64,000 nucleotides of DNA from Candidatus Electryonea clarkiae (GCA_030765455.1 JAVCCM010000059.1:31140-95139); one strand, 5' to 3'; counted from the first letter of the stretch, positions 17,387 to 27,735 are shown. Numbers and translations are program-made. Notes: a model not told the origin generated them from the letters alone.

Positions 17387-18367
17387 CTAAAATTCCAGGG
17401 TTTCTTCTATCGCTCTGCGAATTCGTTCCATTGTCGGAAGATACATCTTTTCACGACCAAAATAAGGCATGACAACATCATATCCTGAAACACGTTTCAC
17501 AGGAGCTTCAAGATACATCAACACTTCATCATTGATACGTGCAATAATTTCGGAAGCAGGACCCAGTGTTTTTTGTGCTTCCTGAACAATCACACATCTT
17601 CCGGTTTTTCTAACCGATGCATTTATCGTAGCGCTATCCATAGGTGAAATTGTCAACAAGTCAATGAGTTCTATCGAAACCTTACGTTCACTCTGAATCT
17701 GGTCAACTACTTTTTTTGTTAGATGAAACATTGCACCCCAGGATACCAGGGTAAGATCGCTTCCTTCCCGGACAATTTCAGCTTTTCCAATTTCCATTGT
17801 TTCTTTTTTCTCAGGAACTTCCTCTTTGAAAGCCCGATAGGAATGTTTCGGTTCCATAAAGATTACGGGATCCGGATCACGTATTGCTGCGGTAAGCAGC
17901 GCGCGAGCATTACGGGGACTGGAAGGAATAACCACTTTCAATCCCGCAGTGTGCGCCCAATAAGTCTCCTTGCTTTCCGAATGGTGTTCAAGCGCTCGAA
18001 CACCTCCACCATAAGGCATACGCATTACAAGCGGGCAGGTAAACTGTCCTCTCGACCGTGTCCTCATTCTCGCGGCATTTCCCTCAAGCTGCCCCAGGGT
18101 CAGGTAGGAGAAACCAGAAAATTGTATTTCAGCTACCGGTTTTAGTCCGGCAATCGCCATCCCGATAGCTGAACCGATAATTCCCGATTCCGCCAATGGA
18201 GTGTCAATAGCCCTTTCTTTTCCAAACTTAACGGATAATCCTTCCGTAGCACGAAAAACACCACCATTGACACCAACATCCTGTCCCATTACGAGTACAG
18301 TTTCATCCTTTTCCATTTCTTCATGAAGCGCAAGGTTGATCGCTTGAATCATGTTCATTTTAGGCAT
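17387..18367 (-). CDS. pdhB: 2-oxo acid dehydrogenase E1 beta subunit
   Basis: 326 aa from ATG 18367, supported by AAGGA eight bases upstream; the longer frame lies inside pdhA. Typical E1-beta features: INLALHEEMEKDETVLVMGQDVG at the start, AESGIIGSAIGMAIAGLKPV, RSRGQFTCPLVMRMPYGGGV and HHSESKETYWAHTAGLKVV, ending with GYDVVMPYF. It forms the alpha2beta2 thiamine diphosphate-dependent decarboxylase with PdhA. It overlaps pdhA by 8 bases, implying coupled translation. Confidence 0.93.
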   Translation of the reverse strand: MPKMNMIQAINLALHEEMEKDETVLVMGQDVGVNGGVFRATEGLSVKFGKERAIDTPLAESGIIGSAIGMAIAGLKPVAEIQFSGFSYLTLGQLEGNAARMRTRSRGQFTCPLVMRMPYGGGVRALEHHSESKETYWAHTAGLKVVIPSSPRNARALLTAAIRDPDPVIFMEPKHSYRAFKEEVPEKKETMEIGKAEIVREGSDLTLVSWGAMFHLTKKVVDQIQSERKVSIELIDLLTISPMDSATINASVRKTGRCVIVQEAQKTLGPASEIIARINDEVLMYLEAPVKRVSGYDVVMPYFGREKMYLPTMERIRRAIEETLEF

Positions 18368-19451
18368 TGTCGGCATCCTTTCCAATTTCATTAAGGAATT
18401 CAGCTCGCAGTGCTTTGATGTCATCAGTTTCTGTTTCGAAGAGATAGTCAAAAGGAGAATCCGGTTTGAAATCAGTCATATTTTCAAAGTCTTTCACAGT
18501 TTGTTCAATTTCGGCTTTTATTTCGTCTTCCATTGTCTTTTGTTTCCTGGCGCTCCAGGCTTTCTTCTCTATAAGATAGTTTTCAAAACGCTTGATAGGA
18601 TCTTTCTTTGACCACTCTTCGACTTCAGCATTTTTCCTGTACCTGGTCGGATCATCAGCAGTAGTGTGAACTCCCATTCTGTATGTAACAGCCTCTATCA
18701 AGGTCGGACCTTCTCCCGCGCGTCCCCTGTCAAGCGCATCTTTGGTCGCCTTGTAAACAGCCAGAACATCATTTCCGTCAATCTGTATCCCGTCTATTCC
18801 ATACGATATTGCTTTCTGAGCAATAGATTCACTATGGGTTTGGTTTGCACGTGGAGTTGAAATTGCCCATTGATTATTCTGGCAAAAAAATACTACCGGC
18901 AATTTCCAGACAGCAGCGAAATTTATCGCTTCATGAAAATCTCCCTCAGAAGTCGATCCATCCCCGAAAAATACTAACGAAGCATTCTCTTTCTCGCCTT
19001 TCAACCGTGAGCCGTACGCTGCTCCAACAGCATGGGGAAGCTGAGAACCAAGAATTATATTTATGGGAAGCGTTCTGTCATTCACTGGATTGAAACTTCC
19101 CTCTTCATATCCATTATAGTAAATCATCGGATTTATCAATGGCTCGCCTCGCATTAAACGACCACCGAGTTCACGGTAAGAGCCAACAAACCAGTCCGAA
19201 TCCCGTAAAGCAAAGGTAGCTCCACAGACGCAGGCTTCCTGACCGGTACAGACTGGAATAGTGCCTAATCTTCCCTGGCGCTGCAATTTGAGCATTCGAC
19301 TATCCAATTGACGTGCAAGGTACATTGCTCGATAGAGTTTATTAAGCTCAGTGTTACTAAGTTTTGGCTCAAGATTTTCGTCAAGTTTGCCTTTATCATC
19401 GAGAACCTGTAAATATGATAATGAGAATTTACCAATTGTTTTTAACGGCAT
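18360..19451 (-). CDS. pdhA: 2-oxo acid dehydrogenase E1 alpha subunit (pyruvate type)
   Basis: 363 aa from ATG 19451 (AAAGGA seven bases upstream; the extra 5 codons from a TTG are not needed). Thiamine diphosphate motif GDGSTSEGDFHEAINFAAVW...NNQWAIS, ending in the conserved N; the YRELGGRLMRG segment and THSESIAQKAISYGI follow family order; the phosphorylation-loop-like TYRMGVHTTADDPTRYR is present. It resembles the Gram-positive PdhA type. First gene of a five-gene operon supplying acetyl-CoA and NADH, which would feed electrons toward anaerobic respiration. The promoter must lie in 19452-19745, where no clear hexamers were found. Confidence 0.93.
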   Translation of the reverse strand: MPLKTIGKFSLSYLQVLDDKGKLDENLEPKLSNTELNKLYRAMYLARQLDSRMLKLQRQGRLGTIPVCTGQEACVCGATFALRDSDWFVGSYRELGGRLMRGEPLINPMIYYNGYEEGSFNPVNDRTLPINIILGSQLPHAVGAAYGSRLKGEKENASLVFFGDGSTSEGDFHEAINFAAVWKLPVVFFCQNNQWAISTPRANQTHSESIAQKAISYGIDGIQIDGNDVLAVYKATKDALDRGRAGEGPTLIEAVTYRMGVHTTADDPTRYRKNAEVEEWSKKDPIKRFENYLIEKKAWSARKQKTMEDEIKAEIEQTVKDFENMTDFKPDSPFDYLFETETDDIKALRAEFLNEIGKDADNA

Positions 19452-19745
19452 TGGATATCCTTTCAACTCGGGTTTAAACTCTGAAATAATGATGCTCCCC
19501 CAACCTCGCAGTAAGAAGCAGTTCTAATTGAGAAAAAAGATAGGTGTTCCTAATAGTAGTGTCAATGGAAAACATGCTTGTAGGGAGATGCGCTAACTTA
19601 TTGTAGGTTTAGGATTTATGAAAATTATGGTTCATCAATTTAAAGCTTATTTCACTTCATAAATTGTATAAAATTCACAGTTAAGAAATTGTGAAATTGT
19701 ATTGTTTGTTCTCTGGATGGAAAATTCTGCACTTTCAACATAACA

Positions 19746-21899
19746 CTATTGAGGATTCTTGATAAAAACAATTTTCTTTGTCGCTTTGAGGTGTGAGCCA
19801 TCAAAGAGTGTAATAAAGTATACACCGTTTGAAATATTTCGGGCATTTATTGGCAAACTGTAACTACCTGCAGGATATTTCCCTTTTTCTATCAATGCTA
19901 CTTCTCTGCCAAGTACATCATAAAGTTTTATCTCAATCCATCTCTCATACGGCACTGAAAACCTGATGATTGCATTGTTACCAAGAGGAGCTGGATATAG
20001 AGCTTCAATGTTGAAGTTTTTTGATGGTTCAGGAGGATTATGCGAATCAGCGGGGACGACTGCAAAAATAATGGGAATTTGATAATCAGAATCACCTTGA
20101 GCAGTATGTTCAACGAGAATACTTCCATGATATGAATTCGTGTCTAATCCCATCGATGAAAACCTTACTTCGACAGTTTCAAAAAGCCCAGCATTTACAA
20201 TTAATTCATCCCGGCTGAGCGTTACACCTGCAAATTGTGTCGTGTCATCATCTATTTCAGTAAACTTCTTTTTACGATCCTTAGAATAATTCTGAGCATT
20301 ATTCAGATGTTCTTTCCCATAGACCAGTCCAATACTATTGCCGATGCCGGTTAGATACAATTTTATGTGATATGATCCCAATCCTGTGTTACCAAATGTG
20401 AGATACATTGTCTTTTCAGAGTCCGGTGGTAAAACTACAAGCAGGCTATCATGAGATACAGAAAAAGTTCCCAGTAATCTATCAATTCCCGCTAATGCGG
20501 CATCAGCCTGAACCAGACCCGCACCGAAATCGTTGTCCTTTCCTTCTATTCCAAGATCCAACGCCGTTGTCTCGAGGATAGAATCGACTTCCACCGGTAA
20601 AAGCTGAGGTTTCTTTGACATCATCAAAGCAACTACTCCCGAAACGATTGGCGCTGCAAACGATGTTGCACCTGCCGGAGCGACCAGGTCAGGTTTAATC
20701 AATCCTTTTAAAATACCCAGGGTGTCATAAGGATAGTCATTAAAGTCTTCAATATTCATCCAGGTTACCGGACCGGGACTGGAGACACTTGAGATTGTAT
20801 TTTCTTGTGTTGAAGCACCGGCGGTAATTAATCCGCTTCGCGATCCCTGTTCATTTTCATCCGGATTTCTCCAGGGCGACGGCACACCGCCTGGTACTGA
20901 AATTGCGTTTGGCGGCAACCTACTTCCTCGATTGTTTCCAGCGGATTTCACACTTATTATCCCCGCAGTATTTAAGACATCATAATTCTGCCGCCATATC
21001 CTCCTGTCTCCCTCTGCCGGACTGCCCCAACCCAGGGACATCTGAATAACATCTACGCCATGCTCAAGCGCAAAATCCTGCGCCAGCCATGAATCACCGA
21101 CTCTTCCCGTTGATAAATTCTGACGGACTTTCAGTATCATCAACGTCAAATCCGGAGCCACGCCGGTCGTATCTCCGGTTGTACCGTCCCCGGCCAGGAT
21201 ACTTGCTACTGCACTGCCATGTCCGCTTTCATCTATTGGATCATTATCGTCATTATAGAAATCATAGCCATGAAACGGATATTCGTCTCCTCCATCCCAG
21301 AGATGATCCTGTAGATCAGGATCGTTGTAATCCACGCCTGTATCCATTATCGCTACTAATACACCCTGTCCCGTATAACCTTCCTCCCAGACTTGCTGAA
21401 CATTTATTTTTTCTAAATACCATGATTGATCATCCAATTCCGTGCCAGGCTCATATTCCTGATTCAAGATATTTTTATCTTCCATGATTAACCGGACGTC
21501 TCTTCGAGTGGCAATTGAATTAATTACTGCAGGAATAGCGCTGACGAGTAGTCCGTTACAAATTCGTATCGTTCGGTATCTTTCGACTCTACCGCGTATC
21601 TGCTCATATTCAAGATAATCCCGAAGTTCTGATTGTGATAAATTCGACAATTCTAATAATTCACGCCAGATTATTCCAGATCGTTCATTTTTCGGCTGGT
21701 TTTTCGTTATCTCCTGCAGGTATTCTAAGTCAGGTTTGCCTATCATCATAATCAGAATATCGACCATCTCATCATGACCGGCGTTATCTATTCTGTCACT
21801 TAATTGGTCATTGAAAATGGATGCATTTGACTTCAGCGGAACACATAGAGAAAAGAAGATAAGTAAGGCAAGCAATAACAGTATCTTTGGAGTTTTCAT
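19746..21899 (-). CDS. Secreted S8 subtilisin-like serine protease with type IX-type sorting domain
   Basis: 717 aa from ATG 21899, which starts a signal peptide (residues about 4-26). A prodomain (27-150) precedes the catalytic domain: Asp186 (AIMDTGVDY), His227 (ESGHGSAVAS), oxyanion Asn (SAGNN, about 322) and Ser413 (ATSFAAP). The loop that normally separates the APG motif from GTSMAAP is missing: LVAPAG runs straight into ATSFAAP. The C-terminal 80 residues are a Por-secretion sorting domain (NNAIIRFSVPYERWIEIKLY, GREVALIEKGKYPAGSY, NISNGVYFITL). Paralogue of the next gene; both lie in tandem 111 bases apart and may be one transcript. Likely exported and surface attached or released; substrates unknown. 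Confidence 0.9.
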   Translation of the reverse strand: MKTPKILLLLALLIFFSLCVPLKSNASIFNDQLSDRIDNAGHDEMVDILIMMIGKPDLEYLQEITKNQPKNERSGIIWRELLELSNLSQSELRDYLEYEQIRGRVERYRTIRICNGLLVSAIPAVINSIATRRDVRLIMEDKNILNQEYEPGTELDDQSWYLEKINVQQVWEEGYTGQGVLVAIMDTGVDYNDPDLQDHLWDGGDEYPFHGYDFYNDDNDPIDESGHGSAVASILAGDGTTGDTTGVAPDLTLMILKVRQNLSTGRVGDSWLAQDFALEHGVDVIQMSLGWGSPAEGDRRIWRQNYDVLNTAGIISVKSAGNNRGSRLPPNAISVPGGVPSPWRNPDENEQGSRSGLITAGASTQENTISSVSSPGPVTWMNIEDFNDYPYDTLGILKGLIKPDLVAPAGATSFAAPIVSGVVALMMSKKPQLLPVEVDSILETTALDLGIEGKDNDFGAGLVQADAALAGIDRLLGTFSVSHDSLLVVLPPDSEKTMYLTFGNTGLGSYHIKLYLTGIGNSIGLVYGKEHLNNAQNYSKDRKKKFTEIDDDTTQFAGVTLSRDELIVNAGLFETVEVRFSSMGLDTNSYHGSILVEHTAQGDSDYQIPIIFAVVPADSHNPPEPSKNFNIEALYPAPLGNNAIIRFSVPYERWIEIKLYDVLGREVALIEKGKYPAGSYSLPINARNISNGVYFITLFDGSHLKATKKIVFIKNPQ

Positions 21900-22010
21900 G
21901 AAGTTTGAAGTACTTTTATTTGTATAAATTGTTGATATAAAACATGTCAATCCGATTTTTTCATACCCGCGAAACAACGACCTTCATAATATTTGATTAT
22001 CGTAAGACAG

Positions 22011-25000
22011 TTATTTCAAAATAACTATTTTCCTTACAGCATTAATGTTGTTATTCGACTCAATGGTGAGGAAATATACTCCAGAGGAAATTATTGTGCT
22101 ACCATATTGGATTTCGTAACTCCCGGGCAGATGCAGCCCACGTCTTATTGTTTCAACTTCCCTGCCAAGGATATCATAGATTTTTAATTTGATATCCGCT
22201 CGTTCCGGCAGAGAGTAACGTATGATCGCAGTCGAATTGAAGGGATTTGGATAGACGTTTGAGATTGAATAGTTTGATGGGTTCTCGACTATCTCAGAAA
22301 GAGGAACGTCTGCAAAATCAACTCTCATGGTGACAGGCATTATAGTTTCTCCTGCTCCGGCAGTATAGGAAGTGTAAACAAAACCACGATAGTAATCATC
22401 TGGTAATCCGGAACTGTTTAAATTCAACACGACATTTTCAACTCCATCCGGTTCGATAGTGAGAGAGTTTCTTTCTAAAGTTACTCCCCATAGAACCGCG
22501 TCAAGCTTCCAGATAGCGACTATCACGTAATCAATCCTGTATGCTATACTAACGACTACCTGGAAGTATTTATTATAACCATCAACCACTGACAATCCCC
22601 GCAAAGTGCCGCCTAAAGAGGTGTTCAGTTCTTCCGATACCTGGAGATTTTGACCTGTTTCCGGATCAACCTTAAAAAGACTGCGATGCCTCACGCTATC
22701 CTCAATAGCAAGGAAGAGTGGGTAACCATCCTCATCATCCTGGTAATACCCCAGACCTGCAATAGTTAGATTATTCAGGATTGTATCACTCACACTGCCA
22801 TCCATTGGATCTATAGCAAGAATATCGTTATCTCCACTTGCAATCCACAGATTCTCCCTGTCCTCATCCCAGGCTATTGATACAATTCCATGATATGGAC
22901 TTTCCAGTTCATCAATGATATTTCCTGAATCGGGGGTAATCGAATAAATACTTGATCCGTCAATCCCCCAGATATTGCTCCCGTCAAAAGCGAGGTCAGT
23001 CATACCAGGCAGGCTATCCTGATGACCGGGTTGCAGAATAGAGCCAAGGTATTCGTCATCTTCTGAAAACTTATAAATTACATTCGCTTCACCCTGATTG
23101 GTTGAACCACTGATATAAAATATTCCCTTATCCCACGTCAATCCGTGGAATCGATTATCACCTAAATTATCACTGACAATAATTGAAGAAAGTAAATCGA
23201 TATATTCAACCGTATCCTCAATATCCGGTTTGATTTCTAATGATAGATCGTATTCTAAAGTACCGCTGTTTCGGAAAGTCAGATCAAATGTTTCATCCGG
23301 ATTATCATCATTCAACCTGACCCAAAGGCTTTCAGGTGTCATGGAAAATATTCCCGATGGATATTCAAAGTTCAATTCGACGTTTTGATCTTCTTCAATT
23401 GTCACATTACCGGCTTCATAGACAGGGCTGGCTAAAAGTTTTGCCAGTATGGGGTTTTGCCCAACCGGCAGTTGAAATTCGTATTCACCATCTACATTTG
23501 TAGTATCACGACAGCGCCTGCGTTCCAAAACATAGACCACTAAACCTTCCAGGGGCTCGTCTGTATTTGCATCAATGGCTGTACCACTTACGCTCCCCAT
23601 CGGGAGATAGATTGCATCAACAGCTTCATCAGCCTGTACACGTCCGGCGCCATAATCGTTATCTTTACCTTCAACACCTAAATCAAGAGCAGTCGTTTCG
23701 AGAAGTTCGTCTATCTCTGCCGGAAGCAGTTCAAGCGCCTTAGAGAGCATTAACGCTGCGATGCCTGATACGACAGGAGCTGCATAAGAAGTAAATCCAG
23801 TACTGGGCGCAGTAAGGTCAGGCTTTATCAACCCGGCATGATCATCATCATACGTGTAATCAAACCAGGGTTCGACATCTATCCAGGTTACCGGGCCCGG
23901 GCTTGAAACTGTAGAAACTGTATCATCTGCACCTGTTGCGCCTACAGTGATCAAACCACTTAATCCACCCTCTTCAATCTCATCAGGATGACGCCAGGGT
24001 GATGGAACACCTCCGGGTACTGAGATAGCATTCGGAGGAACACTAATCATACGATTATTCCCTGCCGACTTAACACAGACGATTCCAGCAGCGTTCAACA
24101 AATTGTAATTCGATCTCCAGATGGCACGGTCACCTTCATCCGGCTCAGCCCAACCAAGCGACATGTGAATAATATCCGCTCCCTGATCGAGAGCAAACTG
24201 CTGAGCTTCCCAGGCACTGCTTACCAGACCGGTTACCATATCCTGGCGTACTTTCAGGATCATAAGCGTTGCTTCAGGTGCAACCCCTGTGGTATCACCT
24301 TCAGATCCGTCTCCGACAAGGATTGCAGCTACACCTGTTCCATGACCTTCATCATCCATCGGATCATTATCGTCATTATGGAAATCATAACCATGATTGG
24401 GATACTCATCACCACCATCCCATAACCGGTTTTCAAGATTCACATTTGTATAATCAACCCCTGTATCAATAATCGCGATTAGGATACCTTCGCCCATGTA
24501 TCCGTCCGCCCATACTTCCCTGGCATTTATCAGGTCAAGCTGCCAACTGACATCATCTAATTCATAGTCTCCGTATTCAATACTACTTTCAGCATTATCA
24601 TCAGCAATAATAGCTGATACATCGTGTCTTCGAGATATTTCAAGAATAATTTCGCTGTCAGCAGTAATCTTTAACGCGTTACAAATCGGAATTGACTTAA
24701 ATTTCTTTACTTTTCCTCTTGAGTATTCAGACTTTAGAAAACCGAACAGGCTTCCTTGTGACTTCTTCGCGAGCAAATGCAATTCTTCACTGATAAGCTG
24801 CGAACGTTCTTTTCGAGGTAAACCATTGACCATTTCCTGCAAATATTCAGCATCCGGTCTGACAGACATGAGCACGACTACTGAAACAGGTTCATTTGAT
24901 TTTGTAGGCTTCGAAACGAGTCTTGTGGTTTGTGAAAGAGTAATCCCATTAGCATTACCAAAATGCATAATCGCAAAACTCACTAATAGGTACAAACGAA

Positions 25001-25016
25001 GATACTTTGCTGTCAT
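22011..25016 (-). CDS. Secreted S8 protease with carboxypeptidase-regulatory-like and propeller-like regions, type IX-type sorting domain
   Basis: 1001 aa. Signal peptide (about 5-23), prodomain to about 150, catalytic Asp184 (AIIDTGVDY), His225 (DEGHGTGVAA), oxyanion Asn in SAGNN (about 320) and Ser410 (FTSYAAP). As in its neighbour the loop between APS and the serine motif is shortened. Residues about 480-560 form a CarboxypepD_reg-like beta-sandwich (GSVSGTAIDANTDEPLEGLV). Residues about 640-830 contain repeated WD-like blade signatures (LTWDKGIFYISG, AFDGSNIWGID, AWDEDRENLWIAS). The last 85 residues are the sorting domain (SNVYPNPFNSTAIIRYSL to ISSGVYFLTI). The added domains distinguish it from the shorter paralogue and suggest binding of a polymeric substrate. 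Confidence 0.9.
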   Translation of the reverse strand: MTAKYLRLYLLVSFAIMHFGNANGITLSQTTRLVSKPTKSNEPVSVVVLMSVRPDAEYLQEMVNGLPRKERSQLISEELHLLAKKSQGSLFGFLKSEYSRGKVKKFKSIPICNALKITADSEIILEISRRHDVSAIIADDNAESSIEYGDYELDDVSWQLDLINAREVWADGYMGEGILIAIIDTGVDYTNVNLENRLWDGGDEYPNHGYDFHNDDNDPMDDEGHGTGVAAILVGDGSEGDTTGVAPEATLMILKVRQDMVTGLVSSAWEAQQFALDQGADIIHMSLGWAEPDEGDRAIWRSNYNLLNAAGIVCVKSAGNNRMISVPPNAISVPGGVPSPWRHPDEIEEGGLSGLITVGATGADDTVSTVSSPGPVTWIDVEPWFDYTYDDDHAGLIKPDLTAPSTGFTSYAAPVVSGIAALMLSKALELLPAEIDELLETTALDLGVEGKDNDYGAGRVQADEAVDAIYLPMGSVSGTAIDANTDEPLEGLVVYVLERRRCRDTTNVDGEYEFQLPVGQNPILAKLLASPVYEAGNVTIEEDQNVELNFEYPSGIFSMTPESLWVRLNDDNPDETFDLTFRNSGTLEYDLSLEIKPDIEDTVEYIDLLSSIIVSDNLGDNRFHGLTWDKGIFYISGSTNQGEANVIYKFSEDDEYLGSILQPGHQDSLPGMTDLAFDGSNIWGIDGSSIYSITPDSGNIIDELESPYHGIVSIAWDEDRENLWIASGDNDILAIDPMDGSVSDTILNNLTIAGLGYYQDDEDGYPLFLAIEDSVRHRSLFKVDPETGQNLQVSEELNTSLGGTLRGLSVVDGYNKYFQVVVSIAYRIDYVIVAIWKLDAVLWGVTLERNSLTIEPDGVENVVLNLNSSGLPDDYYRGFVYTSYTAGAGETIMPVTMRVDFADVPLSEIVENPSNYSISNVYPNPFNSTAIIRYSLPERADIKLKIYDILGREVETIRRGLHLPGSYEIQYGSTIISSGVYFLTIESNNNINAVRKIVILK

Positions 25017-25211
25017 TGCAATTTAGACACTTGAGTGATCGAAACTGTTAAGTTCTTTCCTAAATAATTGAATATCAGTCATTCTGAACCGTATCTAGTG
25101 ATCTTTAATTAACACGGTTCCAGTTAATAATATAAGGATTTTATTGCAGGTATGCAGTCAGGGATTTGAAAGCGGTAATCACAATTAATTTTCATTCAGC
25201 AGAAATAACTT

Positions 25212-26078
25212 TTAATCACCCCATCTCAATTTTTGCCTTAATATCTGGTAAAAATAACGCCCCTCAAAATTAACCAGCGGTGCTATAAAAGACGCCCGTT
25301 CAACAACCAATGTGCATCCATTTTCCAGTTTGCAGGCTTCCTGACCGTCAATATTGATGTTCACATAACCAAGTTTGCTCTCAGACAGGATACGAATTGT
25401 TTTGTCATCAGATATTATCAGAGGCCGGTTACTCAAGGAATGCGGATTAAGAGGAGTAAATATAATTCCCGCCATTTTCGGTTCAATAATTGGTCCCCCG
25501 GCAGACAGGTTATAGCCGGTTGAACCAGTTGGAGTTGAAACAATAATTCCATCAGCACGATAATTATTAAGAAATTCTCCATCAATAGTCGTGTGGAGAT
25601 TTATCATCAATGAATAGCTGCCCTTGTCGATGACAATATCGTTTAAAGCATACCAGGGACCGTGTTTGTCGCAATCTTCGATGCTTGCACGAAGAACCAT
25701 TCTTTTTTCAGCTTCCCAACGTCCGGCAAGCAAATCTTCTGTTCGCTCGTGAATATCTTCCGGTCCGGCAGCGGTCAAATACCCTAATCCACCCATATTG
25801 ACGCCGAGTACCGGCGTCTCACATCCACCAAGCAGCCTGACAGTATTCAGCAGGGTGCCGTCACCTCCAAAACTGAGTACAATATCTGTAGTATTGCAGA
25901 AATTTTCAGGACTTTCTTTCCCGATTTTACTTAAACTTTTGAATGATTCAAACTCGGAAGATAAGATATAGTCTATATTCTTATCTTCCAGCCAGTTGAT
26001 ATACTCTGAAAGGAAACCCTCAAGTTCACGTTTAACAGGGTTTCCGGCAAGACCAAGAATCAGCTTTTTATTTTCCAT
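25212..26078 (-). CDS. nadK: NAD kinase
   Basis: 288 aa. It phosphorylates NAD to NADP. The GGDG motif is at residues 71-74 (VLSFGGDGTLLN) and the second signature is DGIIVSTPTGSTGYNLSAGG, followed by NPHSLSNRPLII. It starts 13 bases after xseB and ends the operon COX24-like, DUF2905, xseA, xseB, nadK on the minus strand. NADPH would be used, among others, by DsrL-type oxidoreductases. Confidence 0.95.
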   Translation of the reverse strand: MENKKLILGLAGNPVKRELEGFLSEYINWLEDKNIDYILSSEFESFKSLSKIGKESPENFCNTTDIVLSFGGDGTLLNTVRLLGGCETPVLGVNMGGLGYLTAAGPEDIHERTEDLLAGRWEAEKRMVLRASIEDCDKHGPWYALNDIVIDKGSYSLMINLHTTIDGEFLNNYRADGIIVSTPTGSTGYNLSAGGPIIEPKMAGIIFTPLNPHSLSNRPLIISDDKTIRILSESKLGYVNINIDGQEACKLENGCTLVVERASFIAPLVNFEGRYFYQILRQKLRWGD

Positions 26079-26091
26079 CGATTCAGCTCAC

Positions 26092-26313
26092 TTATTCCAA
26101 CTCAAACGGCTCAGTTTCACCCGATTCGAGCAGACCGCGGACCCTAACTTGTGCTTTATCAAGTTTATCCCGGCATCGTTTAAGCAGTCCCTGTCCTTCT
26201 TCGAATAGTTTCAGGCTCTCTTCGAGATTCAGTCCTCCATCCTCAAGACGATCAACAATTGTTTCGAGGTTGGCAAGATCTTTTTCAAAACCTGATGATT
26301 TCTCATCATTCAT
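26092..26313 (-). CDS. xseB: Exodeoxyribonuclease VII small subunit
   Basis: 73 aa, the usual size. The pattern FEKDLANLETIVDRLEDGGLNLEESLKLFEEG and LLKRCRDKLDKAQ is diagnostic. It associates with XseA to degrade single-stranded DNA. Its start overlaps the xseA stop (TAATG), so it is translationally coupled. Confidence 0.95.
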   Translation of the reverse strand: MNDEKSSGFEKDLANLETIVDRLEDGGLNLEESLKLFEEGQGLLKRCRDKLDKAQVRVRGLLESGETEPFELE

Positions 26314-27533
26314 TATTTTGCCTTAATTTCTGAAATTTTTGCCTTTGCCTGACCTTTAGCAAGAACAAGTTTAATATAATCATCGAGTGCAAGATTTCCA
26401 GCATCGGTGACCACTTTATCGTCTTTAATTACTATCGAGTAACCCCGGTTCAATACGCCAAGCGGCGATAATGCTTTCAACCGGCTTTCAAATTTTTCAA
26501 TGACGTCATTTATATTATTCAGCCCTGTTGCCAGGGATTTTTTCCCTCTCGCCTCCAGATCGTCCAATTGCTGAATATACTGATTTAACCGGTCCGGGAG
26601 ACGTTTTAATCCATAAGCTCCGGCAGATTTCTCCAGCCTGAGATTAAATGTTTCCAACGAACCTGTAATTGAACGGGAAAGCCTGAGTTTTAGGTGGTCA
26701 ATCCGGCTGCGAAGCTCTATACGGTCACTCGTTGCCAACTCCGCCGCTCCGGTGGGAGTGGGCGCTCGAAGGTCTGCGGCAAGATCAGCTAATGTTGTGT
26801 CGGTTTCATGTCCGACTCCGGAAATTATCGGGATAGGACATTCCGTAATAGCCCTGACTGTCTTTTCTTCATTAAAAGCCCAGAGGTCTTCAATTGAACC
26901 TCCGCCCCGCCCCACTATAATTACTTCAGGTGCGGGTGAGTATTGAGCTAATTGATTGATTGCTCCCGCAATCTCCGAAGCCGCGCCATCACCCTGTACT
27001 TTTGCTGCAACAAAGAGAACATCCAGATCAAATGCTCTTCTTGAGAGTGTGACCAGGATGTCGCGGATAGCGGCACCGCTCGATGATGTGATTACGCCAA
27101 TAGTTCGGGGAAATCGTGGAATAGGTTTTTTCCGGTCAGATTCAAAAAGCCCCTCCCCTGCAAGCCGGGCTTTCAGCTTCTCGAATTCTGCGGCTAACGC
27201 ACCCTGTCCCGATGGTTGAATCGCCTCGATCTCGAACTGATACTTGCCACCTTTTTCATAAACGACGAGGCGCCCGTATAGGAGCGCTTCCTGACCGTCC
27301 GCCGGACGGAATTCTAGCCGTTGAACCCGTGATCTCCACATCACTCCGGAAATCTGGGCACCGGCATCTTTCAGTGTAAGGTATAGATGTCCGCTTCGGT
27401 GAAAATTTATTCCACTGATTTCACCTCGCAGCCAGACCGCTGGAAATTGTGTCTCCAGCAATTGTCTGATTTCACGGGTGATCTCACTAACCGTGAAAAT
27501 CTGTGAAGGATCGATTACTTGCGGAAAAGCCAC
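26313..27533 (-). CDS. xseA: Exodeoxyribonuclease VII large subunit
   Basis: 406 aa, GTG start. N-terminal OB-fold (FTVSEITREIRQLLETQFPAV, RSGHLYLTLKD), the catalytic core with IGVITSSSGAAIRDI and VGRGGGSIEDLWAFNEE, and GVGHETDTTLADLAADLRAPTPT. The C-terminal coiled-coil and closing LNRGYSIV motif are present. It overlaps the upstream DUF2905 gene by 19 bases and xseB by one base, so expression is coupled. Confidence 0.95.
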   Translation of the reverse strand: MAFPQVIDPSQIFTVSEITREIRQLLETQFPAVWLRGEISGINFHRSGHLYLTLKDAGAQISGVMWRSRVQRLEFRPADGQEALLYGRLVVYEKGGKYQFEIEAIQPSGQGALAAEFEKLKARLAGEGLFESDRKKPIPRFPRTIGVITSSSGAAIRDILVTLSRRAFDLDVLFVAAKVQGDGAASEIAGAINQLAQYSPAPEVIIVGRGGGSIEDLWAFNEEKTVRAITECPIPIISGVGHETDTTLADLAADLRAPTPTGAAELATSDRIELRSRIDHLKLRLSRSITGSLETFNLRLEKSAGAYGLKRLPDRLNQYIQQLDDLEARGKKSLATGLNNINDVIEKFESRLKALSPLGVLNRGYSIVIKDDKVVTDAGNLALDDYIKLVLAKGQAKAKISEIKAK

Positions 27534-27724
27534 AGCAGCACCGATAAAATTACACTGAGCAACAAACTGGTCGCCAACGGGATAAAGATACGCATTGGTC
27601 CTTTATGGATAATGATATCACCCGGGAGGCGTCCCAGTCCGATTTTAGAACCGAATAAAAGGAATAATCCTGCCACGGCAAGGATCAGTCCGACAACTAT
27701 CAGTAATCGACCCAGATCCTGCAA
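27515..27724 (-). CDS. DUF2905 small membrane protein
   Basis: 69 aa, TTG start with AAGGAG five bases upstream. Two transmembrane helices (about residues 6-24 and 45-66) flank the conserved loop IGLGRLPGDIIIHKGPMRIFIPLATS, the hallmark of DUF2905. Function unknown. The ribosome site lies right behind the stop of the COX24-like mini-gene and the 3' end overlaps xseA. Confidence 0.85.
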   Translation of the reverse strand: MQDLGRLLIVVGLILAVAGLFLLFGSKIGLGRLPGDIIIHKGPMRIFIPLATSLLLSVILSVLLWLFRK

Positions 27725-27735
27725 GACAACTCCTT

